The notes: generated by a model from the letters alone, not told the origin. DNA of 64,000 nt from Cedecea sp000277545 (GCA_050847315.1 CP193791.1); one strand, 5' to 3'; numbered from the stretch's first letter, positions 25,453 through 34,625 are shown. Numbers and translations are program-made.

Positions 25453-26655
25453 ATGACACGACACGCTTCCCCGATTTTGCAAACGCTTCTGGATACTGAC
25501 GCCTATAAGCTTCATATGCAGCAAGCGGTTTATCACCGCTATTACGACGTAAATGTCGCAGCGGAATTCCGCTGCCGCGGCGACGACCTGCTGGGCATTC
25601 ATGCCGAGGCTATTCGTGAGCAGGTCGCGGCTATGCAGCACCTGCGCCTCAGCGACGAAGAATTTCACTGGCTGAAAAGCCTGCCCTTTTTCAAAGCCGA
25701 TTACCTCGACTGGCTGCGTGACTTCCGCTATGACCCTGCTCAGGTTCAGGTGACCAATAATCATGGTCACCTGGATATCCGCCTAAGTGGCCCCTGGCGG
25801 GAAGTCATCATGTGGGAAGTTCCCCTGCTGGCGGTAATCAGTGAAGTCGTTCACCAGCATCGCGCCCCCGGCGTGACGCCAAAAATGGCGCTGGATCACC
25901 TGGAAACTAAGCTGCAGGAATTTAACACACTGACCGCCGGGCTGGATCTTTCCCATTTCCGCCTGATGGACTTCGGCACCCGCCGCCGTTTCTCTCGGGA
26001 AGTGCAGCAGGCGATTGTCGAGCGCCTCAAGCAGGAGCCGTGGTTTATCGGCACCAGCAACTACGATCTGGCCCGCCGGCTTGATCTTACACCGATGGGC
26101 ACCCAGGCCCACGAGTGGTTCCAGGCGCATCAGCAGATAAGCCCGGACCTGGCGAACAGCCAGCGCGCGGCGCTGCAGGCCTGGCTGGACGAATATCCCG
26201 ACCAGCTAGGAATAGCCCTGACTGACTGCATCACCATGGATGCCTTCCTGCGTGATTTCGGCAAGGAGTTTGCCACGCGCTACCAGGGGCTACGCCACGA
26301 TTCAGGTGACCCGGTTGAGTGGGGAGAAAAAGCCATTGCCCACTACCAGAAGCTGGGTATCGATCCGTTAAGCAAAGTGTTGGTATTTTCCGATAACCTG
26401 GATTTAAACAAAGCCGTGGAGCTGTACCGCCGCTTCTCATCCCGGGTTAACCTCAGCTTTGGTATCGGCACCCGCCTGACCTGCGACATTCCACAGGTTA
26501 AGCCGCTGAACATCGTGATTAAGCTCGTGGAGTGCAACGGTAAGCCGGTGGCTAAGCTTTCGGATAGCCCGGGAAAAACCATCTGCCACGACAAAGCCTT
26601 TGTTCGGGCACTGCGCAAAGCCTTTGACCTTCCGCTGGTTAAAAAAGCCAGCTGA
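25453..26655 (+). CDS. pncB: Nicotinate phosphoribosyltransferase
   Basis: PncB joins nicotinate and PRPP, with ATP hydrolysis, to make nicotinate mononucleotide in the NAD salvage pathway. The protein is 400 residues, as in E. coli, from ATG 25453 (MTRHASPILQTLLDTDAYKLHMQQAV). An in-frame ATG at 25438 directly abuts the GAGAGG ribosome site and is too close. Conserved blocks include FGTRRRFSREVQ with the His/Arg environment of the phosphorylated site, TSNYDLAR and RHDSGDP. A perfect NadR box upstream indicates repression by NAD status. Confidence 0.97.
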   Translation: MTRHASPILQTLLDTDAYKLHMQQAVYHRYYDVNVAAEFRCRGDDLLGIHAEAIREQVAAMQHLRLSDEEFHWLKSLPFFKADYLDWLRDFRYDPAQVQVTNNHGHLDIRLSGPWREVIMWEVPLLAVISEVVHQHRAPGVTPKMALDHLETKLQEFNTLTAGLDLSHFRLMDFGTRRRFSREVQQAIVERLKQEPWFIGTSNYDLARRLDLTPMGTQAHEWFQAHQQISPDLANSQRAALQAWLDEYPDQLGIALTDCITMDAFLRDFGKEFATRYQGLRHDSGDPVEWGEKAIAHYQKLGIDPLSKVLVFSDNLDLNKAVELYRRFSSRVNLSFGIGTRLTCDIPQVKPLNIVIKLVECNGKPVAKLSDSPGKTICHDKAFVRALRKAFDLPLVKKAS

Positions 26656-26668
26656 TTCAGCGATAATC

Positions 26669-26694
26669 GGTGAATAGCCGCTTCGCTATTCACC
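26669..26694 (+). terminator. Hairpin after pncB
   Basis: GGTGAATAGC pairs with GCTATTCACC (10 bp, 6-base loop) 13 bp after the pncB stop. Only a weak pyrimidine stretch follows, so termination strength is uncertain. Confidence 0.6.
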
Positions 26695-26772
26695 GCCCTT
26701 CTCTCATTCCTTTATTTCTTCATTAGTAACGCGAATTCTGCTTGTCTGATGGCGCGCGACAGGTAACATAGA

Positions 26773-26803
26773 TAACCCCCATCTGTGGGTTACTATTTTT
26801 TTT
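26773..26803 (+). terminator. Terminator-like hairpin in the asnS leader region
   Basis: TAACCC (26773-26778) pairs with GGGTTA (26787-26792), closely followed by eight T, only 29 bp before the asnS ATG. A candidate promoter TTGTCT-N16-TAACAT (26742-26769) lies just upstream. It may end pncB transcripts or attenuate asnS. Confidence 0.5.
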
Positions 26804-26832
26804 GTCATTGACCATTTAATAGAGAGAAAACT

Positions 26833-28233
26833 ATGAGCGTTGTGCCTGTAGCCGACGTACTCCAGGGCCGTGCCGCCGTTGACAGCGAAGTCACCGTGCG
26901 CGGGTGGGTACGTACTCGAAGAGATTCAAAAGCTGGTATCTCCTTCCTCGCCGTCTACGACGGTTCCTGCTTTGATCCTGTACAGGCCGTCATTAATAAT
27001 TCTCTGCCCAATTACAATGAAGACGTGCTGCGCCTGACCACCGGCTGCTCCGTGATTGTGACCGGCAAGGTGGTCGAGTCTCAGGGCCAGGGCCAGGCAT
27101 TCGAACTTCAGGCTACCAAAGTTGAAGTGACCGGCTGGGTTGACGATCCGGATACTTACCCGATGGCGGCCAAACGCCACAGCATCGAATACCTCCGCGA
27201 AGTTGCTCACCTGCGTCCGCGTACCAACATGATTGGTGCCGTGGCTCGCGTTCGTCACACGCTGGCTCAGGCGCTGCATCGCTTCTTCCATGAAAATGGT
27301 TATTTCTGGGTCTCTACTCCGCTGATCACCGCTTCGGACACCGAAGGTGCCGGTGAGATGTTCCGCGTTTCAACGCTGGATCTGGAAAACCTGCCTCGCA
27401 CCGCAGAAGGCAAAGTCGATTTTGATAAAGACTTCTTCGGGAAAGAAGCCTTCCTGACCGTTTCCGGCCAGCTGAACGGCGAAACCTACGCGAGCGCGCT
27501 GTCCAAGGTTTATACCTTCGGGCCAACCTTCCGTGCAGAAAACTCCAACACCAGCCGCCACCTGGCGGAATTCTGGATGCTGGAACCGGAAGTTGCCTTT
27601 GCCAATTTGGACGACGTTGCCGGTCTGGCCGAAGCGATGCTCAAGTACGTCTTTAAGGCTGTTCTGGAAGAACGCATGGATGACATGAAGTTCTTTGCCG
27701 AGCGCGTGGACAAAGAGGCCATTGAGCGCCTCGAACGCTTCATCTCCGCAGACTTCGCCCAGGTGAACTACACCGATGCGGTCGACATCTTGCTGAACTG
27801 TGGGCATAAGTTCGAAAACCCGGTTTACTGGGGCGTCGATCTCTCCTCCGAGCACGAGCGTTACCTGGCCGAGCAGCACTTCAAGGCACCGGTGGTGGTG
27901 AAAAACTACCCGAAAGACATCAAAGCTTTCTATATGCGCCTTAACGAAGACGGTAAGACCGTTGCCGCGATGGACGTCCTGGCGCCAGGCATCGGTGAAA
28001 TCATCGGTGGTTCCCAGCGTGAAGAACGTCTGGATGTGCTGGATGCGCGCATGGCTGAAATGGGTCTGAATAAAGAAGATTACTGGTGGTACCGCGACCT
28101 ACGCCGCTACGGCACCGTGCCGCATTCCGGTTTCGGCCTGGGCTTTGAGCGTCTGATCGCCTATGTTACCGGCGTTCAGAACGTGCGCGACGTGATTCCG
28201 TTCCCACGTACCCCGCGTAACGCCAGCTTCTAA
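26833..28233 (+). CDS. asnS: Asparaginyl-tRNA synthetase
   Basis: AsnRS charges tRNA-Asn with asparagine. The 466 residues contain an N-terminal OB-fold anticodon-binding domain (VTVRGWVRTRRDSKAG near residue 21) and a class II catalytic core. Motif 2 is the TSRHLAEFWMLEPE region near residue 240 and motif 3 is GFGLGFERLIAY near residue 436. GAGAGAAAACT precedes the ATG. A strong terminator follows, so it is monocistronic. Confidence 0.98.
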   Translation: MSVVPVADVLQGRAAVDSEVTVRGWVRTRRDSKAGISFLAVYDGSCFDPVQAVINNSLPNYNEDVLRLTTGCSVIVTGKVVESQGQGQAFELQATKVEVTGWVDDPDTYPMAAKRHSIEYLREVAHLRPRTNMIGAVARVRHTLAQALHRFFHENGYFWVSTPLITASDTEGAGEMFRVSTLDLENLPRTAEGKVDFDKDFFGKEAFLTVSGQLNGETYASALSKVYTFGPTFRAENSNTSRHLAEFWMLEPEVAFANLDDVAGLAEAMLKYVFKAVLEERMDDMKFFAERVDKEAIERLERFISADFAQVNYTDAVDILLNCGHKFENPVYWGVDLSSEHERYLAEQHFKAPVVVKNYPKDIKAFYMRLNEDGKTVAAMDVLAPGIGEIIGGSQREERLDVLDARMAEMGLNKEDYWWYRDLRRYGTVPHSGFGLGFERLIAYVTGVQNVRDVIPFPRTPRNASF

Positions 28234-28245
28234 GCCAACAAAACC

Positions 28246-28273
28246 AAAGGCCAGCTCTCCGCTGGCCTTTTTT
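28246..28273 (+). terminator. Terminator of asnS
   Basis: AAAGGCCAGC and GCTGGCCTTT form a perfect 10-bp stem with a 5-base loop and T-run, 12 bp after the stop. Confidence 0.92.
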
Positions 28274-28829
28274 ACATTTGAGAATAAAAGGTCTATTTTC
28301 TTCAACGCTCATTAAGCAAACGTCAATTTCAACCTCCATTCCCGACTACCCGGTTACCAACTGTTTCTATCTCACACTCTTTAACAAAAATTGCGCTTAA
28401 GTTTGCTCGCATTTCAAATCGGTGCTGGGCATAGCACAATCGTTCACTTTTCACACAGACATCTGGACATCCAAAAACAAGTCAAAAAATGAACAATTGT
28501 GAGCAAGAAATACCCATTCACTGAGCTTATGCGGATTAAACATAAGTAATTCATATATATATGTTAACAAGCGAATCATTTTTGTTGCGCTAAGAATGAA
28601 ATTTGAAATGGTTCACAAAGTTCCCTAAAATTAATATTTAGTTACACATATTTTCTTTTTGAAACTCAATGTGCGCATTTGTAGCACTTTCAGGCTAGCG
28701 AAACGGTTTCATGGATGGAAAGATGCCTGACAGATACAGAAAGACACCAAACTATCATCAATAGTTCCGTAAAGAATTATTGACGGCAGTGGCAGGTGTC
28801 CATAAAAACCACAATGAGGGTAATAAATA
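28274..28829 (+). promoter_or_regulatory. ompF regulatory region and long 5' leader
   Basis: This 556-bp gene-free stretch is AT-rich. The proximal part matches the E. coli ompF promoter. OmpR sites are recognisable as TTTAGTTACACATATT (F1, about 28637-28652), TTTTCTTTTTGAAACTCAAT (F2, 28651-28670) and the GTAGCACTTTC region (F3, about 28681-28691). The -35 TAGCGA (28696-28701) and -10 AAAGAT (28719-28724) are 17 bp apart. The ~100-base leader (from about 28731) keeps the GACGGCAGTGGCAGGTGTC and ATGAGGGTAATAAATA blocks that pair with the MicF RNA in E. coli. The distal part (28274-28620) may hold the remote OmpR and IHF sites, but I cannot place them. Confidence 0.8.
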
Positions 28830-29933
28830 ATGATGAAGCGCAATATTCTGGCAGTGGTTATCCCTGCTCTGCTGGTAGCCGGTGCAGCTAACGCTGCAGA
28901 AATCTACAACAAAGACGGCAACAAAGTTGATCTGTACGGTAAAGCGGTAGGTCTGCACTATTTCGCTAAAGACAATGGCGCACATAGCCCAAATGGCAAT
29001 GGTGACCAGACTTACGCTCGTCTGGGCTTCAAAGGCGAAACCCAGATCAACAGCCAGCTGACCGGCTACGGCCAGTGGGAATATAACTTCAGCGGCCACA
29101 ACTCTGAAGGCGGTACTGACTCTCAGGCTGACAACAAAACTCGTCTGGCCTTCGCTGGTCTGAAATTCGGTGACGCAGGCTCCTTCGACTACGGTCGTAA
29201 CTATGGCCTGGTTTACGATGCAATCGGCGTGACCGATATGCTGCCAGAATTTGGTGGTGATACCGCCAATAGCGACAACTTCTTCTCCAGCCGTAACGGT
29301 GGCCTGGCCACTTACCGTAACCACAGCTTCTTCGGCCTGGTTGACGGTCTGGACTTCGGCGTTCAGTACCTGGGTAAAAACGATCGTGGAAACAACAGCG
29401 CTGACGATATCATCCGTTCAAACGGTGACGGCTGGGCGACCTCCGCAAGCTACACCGCTGATGGTTTCGGTGTTGTCGGCGCATACGGCGCGGCTAACCG
29501 TCTGGCAACGCAGAACAATCTGAAATACGGCAACGGCAACGGTAAAGCTGAGCAGTGGGCAACCGGTCTGAAATATGACGCAAACAACATCTACCTGGCC
29601 GCGCTGTACGGTGAAACCCACAACGCAACTCGCCTGAAAATCAACGGCACAAAAGGCTACCTGAACAAAACTCAGGACTTCTCCGTTGTGGCACAGTACC
29701 AGTTCGATTTCGGCCTGCGTCCATCCATCGCTTACTACAAATCTAAAGCGAAAGATGTTGAAGGTATCGGCAGCGAAGACTACATCAACTACATTGATAT
29801 CGGCGCAACCTACTACTTCAACAAAAACATGTCTACCTACGTTGACTACCAGATCAACCAGCTCGACAAAAACAACAAGCTGGGTGTAGGTTACGACGAC
29901 ACCGTTGCGGTTGGTATTGTTTACCAGTTCTAA
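28830..29933 (+). CDS. ompF: Outer-membrane porin OmpF
   Basis: A trimeric general porin for small hydrophilic solutes. The 367-residue precursor has a 22-residue signal peptide ending ANA, followed by the mature start AEIYNKDGNKVDLYGKAVGL. The constriction-loop region retains DMLPEFGGDT (loop 3), and the chain ends in the C-terminal Phe that is typical of outer-membrane barrels (GIVYQF). Loop sequences differ from E. coli, as expected for surface-exposed parts. Upstream OmpR sites and leader similarity favour OmpF over OmpC or PhoE. A UUCG-loop terminator follows. Confidence 0.95.
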   Translation: MMKRNILAVVIPALLVAGAANAAEIYNKDGNKVDLYGKAVGLHYFAKDNGAHSPNGNGDQTYARLGFKGETQINSQLTGYGQWEYNFSGHNSEGGTDSQADNKTRLAFAGLKFGDAGSFDYGRNYGLVYDAIGVTDMLPEFGGDTANSDNFFSSRNGGLATYRNHSFFGLVDGLDFGVQYLGKNDRGNNSADDIIRSNGDGWATSASYTADGFGVVGAYGAANRLATQNNLKYGNGNGKAEQWATGLKYDANNIYLAALYGETHNATRLKINGTKGYLNKTQDFSVVAQYQFDFGLRPSIAYYKSKAKDVEGIGSEDYINYIDIGATYYFNKNMSTYVDYQINQLDKNNKLGVGYDDTVAVGIVYQF

Positions 29934-29962
29934 TTTCAGCCATTTGTTTGTCTGAAATGTTT

Positions 29963-29990
29963 AAAAACAGGGCTTCGGCCCTGTTTTTTT
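29963..29990 (+). terminator. Terminator of ompF
   Basis: AAAAACAGGGC and GCCCTGTTTTT pair around a TTCG tetraloop, followed by T residues. Confidence 0.93.
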
Positions 29991-30118
29991 GTGGCAAAAA
30001 AGTAGAATAAACCCGATGTTATCGCTAACCGTCTCTTTTTGTCGCAAACGGTTGGCAATTCGTAAAACAGCAGTTAACCTGAAAGCGATTTCCCCCGATA
30101 TCACTAATGGAACCCGTC

Positions 30119-31309
30119 ATGTTTGAGAACATTACCGCTGCCCCTGCCGATCCTATACTTGGTCTGGCTGACCTGTTTCGCGCCGACGACCGTCCAACCA
30201 AAATTAACCTCGGCATCGGGGTCTATAAGGACGAGACCGGTAAAACCCCTGTCCTGACCAGCGTGAAGAAAGCTGAACTTTATCTGCTGGAAAATGAGAC
30301 CACCAAAAACTATCTGGGCATTGATGGTATTCCAGAGTTTGGCCGCTGCACGCAAGAGCTGCTGTTCGGCAAAAACAACGCGCTTATTGCCGACAAACGC
30401 GCCCGTACGGCGCAAACCCCAGGCGGGACCGGTGCGCTGCGCGTTGCCGCTGATTTCCTGGCGAAAAACACCTCAGCAAAACGCGTCTGGGTGAGTAACC
30501 CAAGCTGGCCTAACCACAAAAGCGTGTTTAACGCCGCTGGCCTGGAAGTGAAAGAGTACGCCTATTACGATGCGGAAAATCACAGCCTGGACTTTGATGG
30601 CCTGATGGCCAGCCTGCAGGCGGCGGAAGCCGGTGACGTGGTGCTGTTCCACGGCTGCTGCCATAACCCAACCGGGATCGATCCTACCGCCGAACAGTGG
30701 AAAACGCTGGCGGAGATGTCGCTGGCCAAAGGCTGGCTGCCGCTGTTTGACTTTGCTTACCAGGGCTTTGCTCGTGGTCTGGAAGAAGATGCCGAAGGCC
30801 TGCGTCTTTTCGCTGCCGGCCACAAAGAACTGCTGGTGGCCAGCTCCTACTCCAAGAACTTCGGTTTGTATAACGAACGCGTGGGTGCTTTCACACTGGT
30901 TGCCGCCGATGCCGACACCGCTGACCGTTCATTCAGCCAGGTGAAATCGGTTATTCGTGCCAACTACTCCAACCCACCGGCACACGGTGCCTCCGTTGTG
31001 GCGACTATTCTGAGCAACGATGCGCTGCGTACCATGTGGGAACAAGAGTTGACCGATATGCGTCAGCGTATTCACCGCATGCGTCAGCTGTTTGTGAATA
31101 CCCTGCAGGAGAAAGGCGCCAACCGCGACTTCAGCTTCATCATTAACCAGAACGGGATGTTCTCGTTCAGCGGCCTGACCAAAGAACAGGTTCTCCGCCT
31201 GCGTGAAGAGTTCGGCGTTTACGCCGTCGCATCTGGCCGTGTTAACGTGGCGGGCATGACGCCGGATAACATGGCGCCGCTGTGCGAAGCCATCGTTGCC
31301 GTGCTGTAA
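30119..31309 (+). CDS. aspC: Aspartate aminotransferase
   Basis: AspC exchanges the amino group between aspartate and 2-oxoglutarate with PLP, linking the TCA cycle to amino-acid synthesis. With the ATG at 30119 (MFENITAAPADPILGL) it has 396 residues, exactly the E. coli length; four extra upstream codons are in frame but precede the GGAA ribosome site. The PLP Lys lies in SSYSKNFGLYNERVG, and the substrate-binding Arg is in the C-terminal SGRVNVAGM region. A strong terminator follows. Confidence 0.97.
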   Translation: MFENITAAPADPILGLADLFRADDRPTKINLGIGVYKDETGKTPVLTSVKKAELYLLENETTKNYLGIDGIPEFGRCTQELLFGKNNALIADKRARTAQTPGGTGALRVAADFLAKNTSAKRVWVSNPSWPNHKSVFNAAGLEVKEYAYYDAENHSLDFDGLMASLQAAEAGDVVLFHGCCHNPTGIDPTAEQWKTLAEMSLAKGWLPLFDFAYQGFARGLEEDAEGLRLFAAGHKELLVASSYSKNFGLYNERVGAFTLVAADADTADRSFSQVKSVIRANYSNPPAHGASVVATILSNDALRTMWEQELTDMRQRIHRMRQLFVNTLQEKGANRDFSFIINQNGMFSFSGLTKEQVLRLREEFGVYAVASGRVNVAGMTPDNMAPLCEAIVAVL

Positions 31310-31323
31310 TAGCCACGCATAGC

Positions 31324-31353
31324 AAAAGAGCCGCATAAGCGGCTCTTTTTTTA
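31324..31353. terminator. Bidirectional terminator between aspC and gloC
   Basis: GAGCCGC, four bases, GCGGCTC, flanked by AAAA and a run of eight T, lies between converging aspC and gloC. Confidence 0.9.
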
Positions 31354-31366
31354 TTTGAAACCCGTT

Positions 31367-32014
31367 TTACCAGACCGGCTGCTCATCCTGCAAAAACGGA
31401 TTATGCAGGCGCTCGTAACCCAGCGTAGACATTGGGCCGTGGCCGGGAATAAAGGTCACATCATCCCCCAGCGGCAGCAGCTTACGTTTGATCGAATCAA
31501 TCAACGCCGCATGGTCACCACGCGGGAAATCGCTGCGCCCCACTCCGCCTTTAAAGATAACATCGCCCGAAACCAGTAAACGAGAGGCCGCATCGAAGAA
31601 AACGATATGGCCAGGCGTATGCCCCGGACAATGCAACACCTGTAAAGTTACATTCCCTACGGAAACACATTCCCCTTCGTTTAACCAGCGGTCCGGCGTC
31701 AAAGGCTGACACTCGTCGAGGCCAAACATCCGGCTTTGCTGCGGCAGTCCCTGCAGCCAGAACTCATCTTCTTTTTCCGGCCCCACAACGGGCACGCCGT
31801 AATGTGCCGCCAGCTCAGCCGCCGCGCCAACGTGATCGAGATGACCATGCGTCAACAGAATTTGGCTAATCTGCACGCCTTTTTGCGCCACTTCTTGCTT
31901 AATGCGCGCCGCATCGCCGCCGGGATCCACCAGCGCTGCCTGCTGCGTTTCCTCGCACCAGATAAGAGAACAGTTCTGGGCAAAAGCCGTGACCGGAATA
32001 ATGTGATAGTTCAT
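31367..32014 (-). CDS. gloC: Type II hydroxyacylglutathione hydrolase GloC
   Basis: YcbL/GloC is a small glyoxalase II of the metallo-beta-lactamase fold. It hydrolyses S-lactoylglutathione in methylglyoxal detoxification. The 215-residue protein has the metal motif THGHLDH near residues 55-61, a second His in HCPGHTPGH, and the Asp in LVSGDVIF. It lacks the extra C-terminal domain of classical GloB, consistent with the type II group. It follows mepK on the same strand with a 39-bp gap. Confidence 0.93.
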   Translation of the reverse strand: MNYHIIPVTAFAQNCSLIWCEETQQAALVDPGGDAARIKQEVAQKGVQISQILLTHGHLDHVGAAAELAAHYGVPVVGPEKEDEFWLQGLPQQSRMFGLDECQPLTPDRWLNEGECVSVGNVTLQVLHCPGHTPGHIVFFDAASRLLVSGDVIFKGGVGRSDFPRGDHAALIDSIKRKLLPLGDDVTFIPGHGPMSTLGYERLHNPFLQDEQPVW

Positions 32015-32053
32015 GCTGCTCCATTACCGACAACAAAGCCGGATTCCGTTGTT

Positions 32054-32602
32054 TTACCAGTGCCTTACCGGCCCGGTATCAATATGCACAAAGTCGCTGC
32101 TGGGGTAGTATCCTACACCACCTGCCTGCATAGATAATGCTGCTTTGCGAATATTGCTTAACGAAACGCCTTCAATATGGAAATCCATCGCCTGGCCTTT
32201 GGTGTGGTAGCTTTTTTTCGCCACGCCTCGGCTGTGAGCACGGAGTTCATTATTGGTGTCGATGGAACGGTAGCCGGAAACCAGCTGGACCGGTTTGTTA
32301 GTCCCCAAAAGCCCCTGCAGGCGATAGAGTTGGTCGAACAGGGAAGGATCGATGGATTTAATCTTGTTCGCCCGGTAGTCCCGGAAGAAATGATTAAGCC
32401 TTGCTAATTCATCCTGAATATAGCCTCTGCCATCAAAAAACTCAGCTTTCAGTGACTCTCCAGTATGCAGGTTATTGAGAGTCAAAATACGCGGGCGTGG
32501 TGTCGAGAGGGTGGCAAACGACGGCAAAGGCATGAGAGCGGCACCGAAAGCCACGCCCCCCAAAGCCAGTAGCTTGCGGCGATTAGCGTCAAATTTGTCC
32601 AT
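32054..32602 (-). CDS. mepK: Murein endopeptidase MepK (YcbK)
   Basis: MepK is a periplasmic zinc peptidase (M15 type) that, in E. coli, cleaves mDAP-mDAP (3-3) crosslinks in peptidoglycan. The 182-residue precursor carries a twin-arginine signal (RRKLLALGGVAFGAAL, residues 8-23, cleavage after FA near 30). Zinc ligands are expected from YHTKGQAMDFH (His and Asp) and the FVHIDTG His near the C-terminus. It sits next to ldtD, the enzyme that makes the same 3-3 bonds, so forming and opening activities are encoded side by side. Confidence 0.94.
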   Translation of the reverse strand: MDKFDANRRKLLALGGVAFGAALMPLPSFATLSTPRPRILTLNNLHTGESLKAEFFDGRGYIQDELARLNHFFRDYRANKIKSIDPSLFDQLYRLQGLLGTNKPVQLVSGYRSIDTNNELRAHSRGVAKKSYHTKGQAMDFHIEGVSLSNIRKAALSMQAGGVGYYPSSDFVHIDTGPVRHW

Positions 32603-32717
32603 GATATCCAGGTCTACAGGTAATAAAATGATGGTTTAATATGCACTTTTGCGCACAGCCATCGCACCATAGCTGCCCGAATCCGGGGAGTCAAGGCACG
32701 ATAAAACCCAGCAACGG

Positions 32718-32737
32718 CGGGCCCTGCAGAGGGCCCG
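32718..32737 (-). terminator. GC-rich hairpin between ldtD and mepK
   Basis: CGGGCCCT, four bases, AGGGCCCG: a perfect 8-bp palindromic stem 50 bp after the ldtD stop, with a modest TTTT on either side. It is probably a partial terminator. Confidence 0.6.
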
Positions 32738-32786
32738 GCTGCGTTTTACATTTTATACGACCACTAATTCATTAGAAATGTTGCGT

Positions 32787-34625
32787 TTAGCGGATTAATA
32801 ACCCGGCTTTTGCGAGGTTTTGTGCGCCAGATCGCGCGGTGAGATCATAATTGTAAATATCTGTACGAAATTCGGTGCGGCCATCTTTTCCGACAAATGC
32901 GGTCAGATAGTAGAGATTAACCGGAATGTTATGCCGGATATTGACGTATTTAGTGTTCCCTTCCTGCAAGGTACTGGATATACGGGAATCATTCCATCCG
33001 GCATCCTGCAATAGCATATTTGCCAGCTCAGACGCCTTGTTGACGCGTACACAGCCTGAACTCAGCGCCCTTGCATCCTTCTGGAAGAGGTTATGATTGG
33101 GCGTGTCATGCAGGTAGATGGCGTCAGAACTCGGCATATTAAACTTGTAGCGTCCAAGCGAGTTCTGCGTGCCGGGCTTCTGCTGGAAGCGGAACGGCAG
33201 ATTATTCTCGGTGATCGTCGACCAGTCTACGCGCCACGGATCGATCATCTCCGCATTGTTGCTCCAGCCGCGAATCACGCTATAGCCGTGCTGTTCCAGG
33301 TAACCCGGATTCTGGCGAACCTTTGGCAAAATATCTTTTCGCGCCAGCGTTGGCGGCACGTTCCACGGTGGGTTAACCACAACGTTGTTCAGCGCGCTGC
33401 TCATCATCGGGGTTTTACGATCCGGGCGCCCAACGATAACGCGAGAAGCCAGCGCCTCGTTCCCGTTAAGGTAATACACCAGCGAATAGTTAGGAATGTT
33501 CACCATAATGCCGGTCTCAAGTTTATCCGGCAGCAGGCGTAAACGTTGAATATTCAATGCTACCAGGGCTGCACGCTGCTGAGGCGTGACGTTAAGCCAG
33601 TCGCGCGTCAGTTGGCCAATCGCACCGTCCGAGCCTAACCCTTGCCATTGCTGGAAGCGTTTCACGCCATCGACCAGGTCTCGGCTATAAACGCCGCGGG
33701 CGGCAACCTGAGATTTTTTCTTGCCAGCCTGAGGAGACGCATCCTCGACGTTAATCGCGGACGGGCTTACGGTGACATCAGCCACGCTGGTCACCCCCGA
33801 TGGCTTGTCCTGAAGCATGCCGGTTCGGGCAAGAATTTCTCTCAGCGCCCCCACGTCGTTGCTCCACTGCCCTGGCCTTAATGTCTCTTTGCCGGCCATC
33901 TGCGGCCACGGACGGGTATCAGCCAACAGATGAATCAGCGACTGATGCAGCTGGGCATACTGCGGATGCTGAGGCGCAAGGCTGTCGATAAAGTTCACCA
34001 GAGAGCCCTGATCAACGGCGACCTGCCACTGGTTAATCACCGACAGGGGCGGCGTTTTTAACTTGTAAGGCGTGCTGCTATAAAGCCAGCGATTGCCGTC
34101 AATCGGGATGCCCGAAACGAACTGCAGGTAACCCATCATGGCGTCGGAAAGCACCACATCGCGTGCCATACCGGTCACTGCGGGATCGGTCAACAGCTCA
34201 ACCCACTGGTTAAACTGCGGCTGTATTCCGGCAATGGCCACTTCCGCCAGCTGTTGCTGAAAGGCCTTAGCCGCATCGCGGTTTTCCCACATCGGCTTCA
34301 TGTCACGCGCAGCATAGAAGGCCGACAGGGCGTTGAGATAAACCGGCGTGTAGCCCGCAGGCAGGCCCGCAATAAGCTGCGACCGGCTTTGTGCCGCCGA
34401 CATCGTGGAGGTGTTTGTTGGCAAAGTTCCGGCCATCGTGGCCGTCGCCGTAGACTGCGCCAAAGGCTGATTGAGTTCCGTGGGCCGATCGGTCTGGAAA
34501 GCAGAACTGTCGGAGGGAACGACGGCAGGCTCGTCGGCCTGGGCCACAAACAGCGGAGCGAAACTGAGCGCCAGGCAGTAACCGACTGCCGATAATCGAA
34601 AATCTTTAGCTTTTCTAAGCAACAT
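32787..34625 (-). CDS. ldtD: L,D-transpeptidase LdtD (YcbB)
   Basis: LdtD forms 3-3 crosslinks in peptidoglycan and, in E. coli, supports beta-lactam resistance and repair of envelope stress. I start at ATG 34625 (MLLRKAKDFRLSAVG), giving 612 residues with a signal peptide ending in VAQA near 32. A peptidoglycan-binding helix domain lies around residues 320-350 (VKRFQQWQGLGSDGAIGQLT). The YkuD catalytic domain has the HDTPNHNLF and SSGCVRVN motif, with the catalytic Cys near residue 520. The gene lies downstream of mukB after a terminator. Confidence 0.95.
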   Translation of the reverse strand: MLLRKAKDFRLSAVGYCLALSFAPLFVAQADEPAVVPSDSSAFQTDRPTELNQPLAQSTATATMAGTLPTNTSTMSAAQSRSQLIAGLPAGYTPVYLNALSAFYAARDMKPMWENRDAAKAFQQQLAEVAIAGIQPQFNQWVELLTDPAVTGMARDVVLSDAMMGYLQFVSGIPIDGNRWLYSSTPYKLKTPPLSVINQWQVAVDQGSLVNFIDSLAPQHPQYAQLHQSLIHLLADTRPWPQMAGKETLRPGQWSNDVGALREILARTGMLQDKPSGVTSVADVTVSPSAINVEDASPQAGKKKSQVAARGVYSRDLVDGVKRFQQWQGLGSDGAIGQLTRDWLNVTPQQRAALVALNIQRLRLLPDKLETGIMVNIPNYSLVYYLNGNEALASRVIVGRPDRKTPMMSSALNNVVVNPPWNVPPTLARKDILPKVRQNPGYLEQHGYSVIRGWSNNAEMIDPWRVDWSTITENNLPFRFQQKPGTQNSLGRYKFNMPSSDAIYLHDTPNHNLFQKDARALSSGCVRVNKASELANMLLQDAGWNDSRISSTLQEGNTKYVNIRHNIPVNLYYLTAFVGKDGRTEFRTDIYNYDLTARSGAQNLAKAGLLIR

